Shown: positions 56,977-64,000 of the stretch, piece by piece | Layout of the letters: every line of letters starts with the position of its first letter | Numbering within the stretch: position 1 is the stretch's first letter | NCBI GenBank assembly: GCA_016098155.1 | Contig: JAAAJB010000041.1 | Coordinates: 37,307 to 101,306 of the forward strand | Source: Actinomortierella ambigua | Lineage: Eukaryota; Mortierellomycota; Mortierellomycetes; Mortierellales; Mortierellaceae | Length of the DNA stretch: 64,000 nt | Reading direction: 5' to 3' | Position numbers and translations under genes: made by a program | The notes under the pieces: model-generated | What the model was told of the DNA's origin: nothing | What the model saw: only the letters and a program-made list of their open reading frames with translations | Database searches by the model: none

Positions 56977-59247
56977 ATGGCCAAACATGTGCTCGAACAT
57001 CCCCAAAACTCTGACGCACCACTGAAGCGAGCCAAACAGGAGGGTGCAGTAGCACCGACGTTCAATGGCCGCTATGGGCAAGCGGACTTTTCAGCAGAGT
57101 TCTTCAAGGCCTTCCATCAACGCCAATCATTCCATGACGCAGCTTCAGACGCCAAGGTCTACCCAGACCCATACCCAGCAGCTGTGCTGCCCAATTTCCT
57201 CGAGTCAACTGAGTACCTACAGAAGCTGCGGGAGGAGCTCCTTGAAGAACCCTACTTCCACAAGTCGAACGACCTGTACGAGTTTTACCAGTCGGAAGAC
57301 CTGCGGCTATCGAAGAAGCCGCACATCAAGGCCTTTAAGGAGGCGATCTACTCGCAGCAGTTTTTTGCCATGATGTCGGCGCTCACAGGCATTGATCTAG
57401 ACCCGTCGATCATCGATCTTAATGGCAATCAGTACCACGAAGGCTGCTACCTGCTGTGCCATGATGACGACATCAAGAACGAGAAGGAAGGCCGTCGGAT
57501 CGCATTTATCTTGTATCTCGTTGACGACGATTGGAGTGCAGCTGACGGAGGGGCCCTTGATCTGTTCAAGTGGTAAGTTCAGCACCAAAGGAGAGAGGAG
57601 GGGGGAAGTGGCAGAGGCGCATTCCCCCTTCCTGGGTTGGTGTAGTTAGGTTGGATCGGCTCTGTCATGTTTCCCGCCCCAACGCACAGCAACTCACTCC
57701 CACCCCCCTATTCCCAGCCTGGTTCCTCCCCTCTGTTTGTTGCGCCCTGTCCTGCCCGTGAATTTCCGCTCGTCCCCTTCCTCCCCCTCTGTCGTCTTTC
57801 CTTCCTTGCATGTTTCTCGTGGTGTGGTGCGAATGCATGTGCCAACAGGGCTGGTTCTCAAATTTGTTTGTGTTGCTGATATCATTGAGTGATTTGTGTC
57901 AGCGCGTGTGTTTGACTCCCTCCCTCCTCTCTCCCCCCCCTTCCTCTCCCCTATCATCGATAACGGCTTGGGAATTACTGCTGCTACGCCCACTTACCCT
58001 GCTTCCACACACTCCTCTCTACTGTTGATGCTTCAATCATGGAGAGAAAGGGAGAGAGAGGAGGAAAAGGCGCTCAGACAATCTTTACTACTCCTCTAGT
58101 GACCCCCTTCATATCATTCTACCTTATTCATGTTTGTTCATTTTATGGACTCTATTACGTCTCTTGTTGCACCAGTCTTTTCATTCATGCTTCTTTTTTT
58201 GGATTTGTGCTCTCTTGTGCTAACATGTTGTCAATGCGTTTACCGTTGTTATTTTTGCTGCTGATATCCCCTAGTGATACCAACGGTCATCCTGTTGAGG
58301 TTGTACAATCGCTCGTACCTTCACGTAACTCGTTGGCCTTCTTTGAGCTCTCGCCCATGTCGTACCATCAGGTGGCCGAGGTGTTGTCCAAGACCAAGAG
58401 CCGCGTCTCAATCTCGGGGTGGTTCCATGGAGCGCTGCAGACGAAGCTCGTCTCAAAGTCCATGCCGTTCCGCTCTCTGGAGGAGAACCAGGTCGAGACG
58501 CTGGAGGGACTGATCAACCCAGACTATTTGACAAAAGCCGCGATGAAGAACATCCTCAACGTCTTCTTGGACCAGAGCTCGATCGAGCTCCAGCGCTTTC
58601 TCCAGCCGGCCGTGTATGATCAACTGTTGGCAGAGATGGCGTCATCATCGGCAGAGGACAAGAAGATGTCGATCTGGGACGAGCAAGTCGGCCCAAGGCA
58701 CGTGCGTTGTTACTCGCGAGCCTCGGGCAAGCCGTCTTCGCCACCGATCCCACCCACGATGGCGCGTCTGCAGCGGCTGCTGACGTCGCGTGTGTTTACA
58801 GACTATCTGCGCAAGATTACGAATCTGGGTCTGCTGTCCGTGTTTTCGGAGCTGCGTATGTTTGAGAAGGGCGACTATACGTTGTTGCATGACCATGCGC
58901 TGGAGCGAACAGGACTCGATGTGGTGTTTAGCATGCCGGATTTTGGACCGGGCCAACAAGAATGGAGCGAGAGTTGGGGTGGTGGCGCAACACACTATGT
59001 GTCGGACAAGACAACGCTGTTGACGCTGCTGCCACGACACAATACGTTGAGCGTTGTGCTGAGAGATGAGGGCACGCTCAGGTTTGTTCGCTACCTCAAT
59101 TATCGGGTCAAGTCTGCCAAGCGGCGGGAGCTGAGCCTGCTGTACACGATCGATGAAGATGATGACGAGGAAGAGGAGGAGGAGGAAGAGGAAGGGGAGG
59201 AGGATCAGGAGCAAGATGGCAAGAAGCCCATGGATGTGGATGAATAG
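56977..59247 (+). CDS. TPA1: Tpa1/Ofd1-type prolyl dihydroxylase (OGFOD1)
   Basis: Exons 56977-57572 and 58275-59247 join in phase to 522 residues. The N-terminal half is a Fe(II)/2-oxoglutarate oxygenase fold: His162 and Asp164 in LLCHDDDIK, and His230 in SPMSYHQVAEV are the iron ligands, and Arg242 in KSRVSISGW binds 2-oxoglutarate. The second half is the degenerate second double-stranded beta-helix of this family (GDYTLLHDHALERTGLDVVF). A strongly acidic C-terminus (EEEEEEEEEGEED) ends at MDVDE. Tpa1/Ofd1 hydroxylates a proline in ribosomal protein uS12 (Rps23) and couples oxygen to translation and, in fission yeast, to SREBP stability. The intron of 702 bases is the longest in the window. 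Confidence 0.93.
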
Positions 59248-59287
59248 ATATATCATTTTTTGTATATAAAAAAAACAGTCGATTACG

Positions 59288-59308
59288 AAAAAAAAAAAAA
59301 AAAAAAGC
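59288..59308 (+). repeat. A18 run after the Tpa1-type stop
   Basis: An uninterrupted A tract about 40 bases past the stop codon, just before the convergent CoA-binding gene. Confidence 0.9.
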
Positions 59309-59324
59309 TACTCTCGGTTATGCT

Positions 59325-59951
59325 TTACAGCTTTGCTGCGCGGGGAATTCCGTGGACGAGAACACAGGGTCCTCCCGAAAGGACCTTGAGGCCGGCTTCG
59401 GCCGCAAAGGCGAGGGCTTCGGGCGAGTCGACATCAGGCTGCAGCCAAACACGCTGGATGCCGTTCTTGTGAGCCTCTTCGAGAACTGACTTTGTGACGG
59501 CAGGAGGGGTGATGATGGAGACATGGTAGTCTGCAGGCGAACCGGGCAATGAGGACAGGTTGGGTGCACAGGCAAGGTCCTCAATTGTCTTCTCCTTGGG
59601 GTTCACTGGGACAACGGTGTATCCGTTGTCGATGTACCTTTTTTTTATTTTTGACGGACGGACGGACGGACAAGAGCCAAGGAAAGCAAGCAAGGGGGAG
59701 GGGAGAGAGAAGGAAGGAAGGAAAGACCATGAGAAGAAAATTAATTGATTTGCAGCCATGGGAGAGGCGGAGTAGTAGCCACGAGCCCAGGAATTGGTCC
59801 TACAACAGCAGCAGCAGCAGAGTATTATCTGTGGTTACCAGCGAAGGACCTTGTTCCCAAACTTGGTGCGGTTAGTGCTGGCACCGACAACTGCAAACTT
59901 TTGTGAGTTGGAGAACCACTCTTTGATGAGGATGGGGGCTGAGGAGGACAT
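59325..59951 (-). CDS. CoA-binding Rossmann protein
   Basis: Exons 59839-59951 and 59325-59637 join in phase to 141 residues. The family binds CoA or a related nucleotide. Residues about 15-30, KFAVVGASTNRTKFG, are the glycine-rich loop; YTVVPVNPKEKTIEDLACAP, DYHVSIITPPAVTKSVLEEA and VWLQPDVDSPEALAFAAEAG give the later strands and helices. GPCVLVHGIPR closes the fold. Length (about 140) is full for this single-domain family. No organelle signal. Its substrate is unknown. Confidence 0.88.
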
Positions 59952-59987
59952 GGTTGGTAGACAGAATGTGAATGAAGAAAAGAGTGA

Positions 59988-60034
<47 letters not shown>

Positions 60035-60176
60035 AGAGAGTAAGAGTGAGAGGAGAGGGAAAAGTACAGCAGCCAACTCAATAAATAGCAAACTCACTTT
60101 CCATTCATTCCCATTCATCCAAACTTCATCACATTTATTCACCTGTCTCTCACCTTCACAACATCCACATTCGTTT
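59952..60176. promoter_or_regulatory. Bidirectional promoter with GAGAGT repeat
   Basis: 225 bases between divergent starts. 59985-60045 is an array of the hexamer GAGAGT/AGTGAG. GA-type arrays are common nucleosome-free elements in promoters; use here is inference. Confidence 0.6.
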
Positions 60177-63100
60177 ATGATGTCGACCATTTCCGCTGCC
60201 TCAGGTACCACGTTCTCCGCGCCTCGGCCGGTCATGGGATTCAGATTGCCCGCGATATTCGCGTCGGTCTCGCGCCCATTTTTTTTTTTTTTACTTTGTC
60301 AAGAGTTGTTTTACGTGGCTACAAAGGTGCTGAGAAAAGCAGAAAAAGAAAAACCACTAAAGCGCGTGTACCCTCTTCGCTGCATTTATCCTCTGTGTTC
60401 ATGCGTTGCATTGCAGACTCGTCTGTACCCGACGAGATTCTCGACGATAGCCTCCACAGTCTAATCCAGCGTCTCAAGGCCTTGAAAGGTAATAAGAACG
60501 AGATCTGGCAAAAGTATTTGGGACGTTCTCAAAAGGTGCTGTTGCTCACAATTGTCGTCTTTTTTTATCTTAATTTCCATTCTGCTGGTCATGCTCTTTC
60601 CTCGACTCGACTCGACTCGTCACGTCTCGACTGATCACTTTTCTAAACACACCAGTTGATCGAGTCGCCATGAATGCGGCCGTTCCAAAGATCGTGGCAG
60701 GTCTTGAGGATGCCAAGGTCTCCCTGTCTACAAACCGAGAGCCTGCAGCTGATACGTGGCAGGATGTCGCCAACACCTTCCAGTTTTGCGCTGATGCTTC
60801 TCGACAAGGTGAGAAGCAAAAGAAAAGAAAAGCAAGAAAGAGGCCACTGAAGAAGGGAATTCTCTTTTTCTTCGTTTGATGAATGATGGGATCCTCAACC
60901 TCAATCTTACTCGGTTTCTTCAACTAGAATCTGTTCGCACACCGATCGGTTCATCCCAGATCGTAGAGCTGATCGTTGACCTTCTTACCATGAACAAGGA
61001 CCGAATCCCCAACGTGGACGTACAGGCTATGCGAGCCTTCGCGAATGCATGCGTTGATCATGGTACGAGAAACATGAATAAAAAAAGGGGGGCGAGGGGA
61101 TGCGCCTGCAGCGTGACCACACTGGCAACGACTAACAATTGTTACATGGGCAGACAAAACACTAGCACAGCACAGACACATGCACACGTACCTAACACGA
61201 CTTGATCACTTTTTATTTCTGAGTAGAGGATAACAGAAAACGTCTCATAGAGGCTCATGCATTCGAGTCGATCATAGAACTGTTGTCCAAGACCACTCAC
61301 CCAGACTCCATTAAGACAGCATGCGGAGCACTGCTTAACGCTACCATGTCATACGAGCCAGCACAAAAGAAGGCTATTGAACTTGGCGCCATCGAGCAAT
61401 TGCTCAAGGTGCTGCAATTGGACAGTGTTGACGAGCACGAAGTCAGCATGACCATCGCTGCGCGGGTGATTGTTAATCTGTCAGAAATTGAAGAGGGCAA
61501 CGAGGAAATCATCATGAATCACGGCGCCAGGGACGCCATCCTGCTGTTGCAGAAGCTCGTGCCTGAGGCGGACTCATACCTGGACCTCATGGATGCCCTG
61601 GTCGATATCCTGCGCGCGGTGTCGTCCAAGGACTCTGTCCAGGTTTTTACCATGAAAGAAGGACTGGTGCCTCACCTACTTACCATTGTGCACGACGTGA
61701 CCACGAACGATGAAGGCAAAGATGAGGCGGAGGCGAAGGAGGATGCCGCAAAACTGGCTGACATTAAGGCAGGCCTCGTCGAGGCCATTGTCTCGGTATC
61801 CTTGTCAGGTAACGTCCCTCTATCTATTTCTCCAGAGCTGTCAACTTTCCCCAAGGAACAATTGAGAACCATCATGAACTTAACGACTCTTTTCATTCAT
61901 TGTGTATTTTCTGTGTGCTACTGACGTTCTTCAATAGACGCCAATATGGTCCGTATCTTTAACAACAAACATATCATGGACACCTTCTTATCATGGCTCG
62001 AGCTGGAAGATCGCGAGGACCTCCAGACTTGCGCGGCTTTGTGTCTTGGCAATGTAGCGCGCTCTGGTATGGTTGTATTTATTATTTCTCCTCGATGGCG
62101 TTTTGCTGAAACTGAAATTTGATCCGCTCACTCACTACGTTGTATATTCATTTCTCCCCCCTGTTAGACCAACACTGCGTGAAACTTGTACACGAGTATC
62201 ATGCTATTGAGCCATTGATTCATGTTGTCCGCAAGGCACAGGACCTGAAGGCAAGCCACGCTGCCACTGGTGTGCTCCGAAATCTCGCACTTCCAGGTAG
62301 GACTTTTTTTTCATCCACGCTTTTGCTTGTGGAGGATGCACGGTGATATCATCGTGGACTAACAACCAAGGAGGTTCTATTTTCGGATTTAAAGAGCGGA
62401 ATAGGAATATCATGGGCAACGCCGGAGTGATCCAAGCTTGCTTCCCACTGTTGAAGAAGGACAATGCTGTCCCCTTGCAGTCAAATGTGGTCGGTATCCT
62501 CAAGCGACTGTCTAATAACCACGGCCACAATGTCGTTCGCATCATCTCAGGACGCGAGCCCTTTGAGACACTGACGTCGTTGCCTGGCTCGGATGCCGAG
62601 ACACCGCTGTCAACATTGGTGGATCTGATCCGACGATCTGATGACTTTGCAATGAAGAGCGAAGGTACAAGAACGATTTGCAATCTGATCAAGGTGACGT
62701 GGTCAAGCGAGGGTATTCGCGACCTGGATGCTGCCTCGATCCGATCGCTGCAGCAGACACTCCATAGCTGTCAGGTCGTTGATCCTATTGCTGCCATGAC
62801 ACGGAACCCCAAATTTACGATTCTGCAGAACGAGGGCATCATTGCACTGACATTGTTGGTGACAAGCAGCGGCGGCAACAGCAGCAGCAGCGCTACTGCA
62901 CAGAATGAGAGAAGCAATGCCGTGTTGGACGCATTAATCTCGTTGGAGGTGACACCCCAGCCTGACCCAGAGACAACGCTAACGCTTTCCGAGGAGCCCC
63001 AGGAGCCCCAGGAGAAGTCGCAGACATTGCTCGAAAGTGTGTTGGCGTTGATCAAGAATGAAAAGGGAAGCTATGCGGACGAGATCCGTACCAATGCCTG

Positions 63101-63290
63101 TGTGTTTTTGCGGAATGCGATCGATGCCGCGGGTCGCGAGGGCGAGAACCCGGCCTACATGACGTTCCTCAAGTCGTCTGGCATCAAGGACAAGCTCGAT
63201 GAGATGATTGCTCAAGAAGACTCGAACGACAGCTCCAAGCTGCGCCCTCTCGTCCGTGCTGCGATCCAGCAAGTGATTTCTCGCCTCTAG
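60177..63290 (+). CDS. RAP1GDS1: SmgGDS (Rap1 GTPase-GDP dissociation stimulator) family
   Basis: Exons 60177-60204, 60417-60488, 60656-60808, 60928-61062, 61227-61808, 61938-62066, 62168-62296 and 62395-63290 join in phase to 707 residues. The protein is an array of Armadillo repeats, as in animal SmgGDS, which chaperones small GTPases with polybasic prenylated tails and stimulates GDP release from RhoA. Repeat signatures include KTACGALLNATMSYEPAQKK, TIAARVIVNLSEIEEGNEEI, QTCAALCLGNVARS, SHAATGVLRNLALP and SNVVGILKRLSNNHG. Exons begin at repeat boundaries and almost all introns are in phase 1 (six of seven). The C-terminus ends IQQVISRL after a linker rich in Glu/Pro/Ser. Two ATGs in tandem start the frame. 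Confidence 0.9.
60598..60625 (+). repeat. CGACT pentamer repeats in intron 2 of the SmgGDS gene
   Basis: CTCGA/CGACT units in tandem near the 3' end of the second intron, just before the acceptor at 60655. Confidence 0.8.
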
Positions 63291-63412
63291 AGCCACAACC
63301 CCCCCCCTATGATCTCAGAGCTGTGATCGGCCATTATTTTTTATAAAACGTTTATTTGCTATTTACACCGTTGTTGTCTGTGTTGTTCGAATCAACATAT
63401 TTCTCGGGATTC

Positions 63413-64000
63413 TTAGAAACGGTCCAGAGCATTGTCAAACATGAGGTTATCGCTTTGCTCGAGGACCTTGGCGATAGGGGTATGAGCAGGCAAGCCCTCA
63501 CGCTTGAGGTACTGCTGAGCATAGTGGATGCCGTTCTTGTGTTCGTCCTTGTTGGCGCCACTGCCGATCCAGACAAAGATCTCGCTGCCAATGTTGAGAA
63601 TGAAGACGTCATTCGAGTCGAGCAGGCCACGGTTGACCTTGGGGCCCTCGGCCTCGAGCGTGAACTCAAACTCGCCGCTGGCGTTGCTCAGGCTACGAAG
63701 AATTGAATCACAGTTGGGAAGGGAGGGGGGGGGAGATGTCGTTAGGTCTTGAACAGTAACCAAGCTTTCTCTGGAGGGCTACTTTTTTTTGGTGGTTCTG
63801 GATAGCTTACCGATACAGCTTCTTGACATACTGAGGCTCGGCAGAGACAGCCTCAGCAGGCTTGATCTCGACCTCGCCACCAAGGGCATTCCAGAAGATT
63901 CGCTGATCACGCTCGCCCTCATCTAAGGTCAGAGCAAGGGAGTGGGGAAGTAAAAAAAAAAAAAAAAAAAAAAGCCCACACACCGGACTTCCTCCATCAC
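63413..64000 (-). CDS. Gelsolin/severin family protein (3' part)
   Basis: Only the C-terminal exons are in the window: 63811-63922 and 63413-63692, joined in phase, ending at TAA. The 5' part lies beyond base 64000. The encoded region holds the gelsolin-repeat signature: KVNRGLLDSNDVFILNIGSE and VFVWIGSGANKDEHKNG are the strand pair and long helix that bind actin, and the upstream exon reads RIFWNALGGEVEI with the calcium-site Glu in a common position. The last helix is NGIHYAQQYLKREGLPAHTP. Gelsolin-type proteins sever and cap actin filaments. The number of repeats cannot be judged from this end. Confidence 0.85.

Overview
This 64-kb window is nuclear DNA of a filamentous fungus. Genes are interrupted by introns of roughly 80-260 bases with GT..AG ends, intergenic regions are rich in polypyrimidine/polypurine runs and homopolymers, and the proteins are eukaryotic housekeeping families with fungal-type members (DUF1746/Dsc4-like, AIM24, CGR1, PIG-X/Pbn1, COX16). 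No bacterial-type or organellar operon is present. The mix of a UDP-glucuronate decarboxylase, a sulfide:quinone oxidoreductase, animal-like SmgGDS and TMX2 proteins and very long low-complexity tails fits an early-diverging fungus (Mucoromycota/Mortierellomycotina-like). That placement is inference; no rRNA marker is present.

Layout. 1-2181: GA/CT-rich, no secure gene. 2182-5862: spliced coding blocks of one or two genes I cannot name. 6170-7097: BAG1-type cochaperone. 9019-9960: secreted protein built from four exact 63-residue repeats. 10554-12434 (-): UDP-xylose synthase. 13251-14566 (-): TMX2-like thioredoxin membrane protein. 15279-21231: alpha-arrestin with a tail of about 1,400 residues. 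21832-26982 (-): PP4 regulatory subunit 3. 28292-28850: CGR1. 29054-30439 (-): Dsc4-like protein. 30656-32651 (-): sulfide:quinone oxidoreductase. 33197-35240 (-): ArfGAP1/Gcs1. 36739-38566 (-): atypical protein kinase. 38567-42480: gene-poor. 42481-45740 (-): CDC27/APC3. 45952-47658: AIM24. 47922-49857: PIG-X/Pbn1. 49949-50404 (-): COX16. 50405-53081: repeat-rich, holding a palindromic MITE-like element and tRNA-Gln(CUG). 53082-54497 (-): membrane-anchored BAG-like protein with seven repeats. 54837-56836: proline iminopeptidase. 56977-59247: Tpa1/Ofd1 prolyl hydroxylase. 59325-59951 (-): CoA-binding protein. 60177-63290: SmgGDS (RAP1GDS1). 63413 to beyond 64000 (-): gelsolin family, partial.

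The genes are individual transcription units rather than a pathway cluster. Several pairs share short divergent promoters (CDC27/AIM24 211 b, BAG-like/iminopeptidase 339 b, CoA-binding/SmgGDS 225 b). Others converge with under 210 b between stops (CGR1/Dsc4-like, PIG-X/COX16, Tpa1/CoA-binding, SmgGDS/gelsolin). Themes that recur are mitochondria (AIM24, COX16, SQR), ER and secretory functions (TMX2, Dsc4-like, PIG-X, ArfGAP, alpha-arrestin) and Hsp70 nucleotide-exchange cochaperones (two unrelated BAG-type genes). The most novel-looking items are the four-repeat secreted protein, the seven-repeat membrane BAG-like protein, the unrecognised locus at 2182-5862, and the MITE-like element beside the tRNA gene. 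All exon junctions were worked out by hand from splice signals and reading phase; most multi-exon models close exactly in frame.
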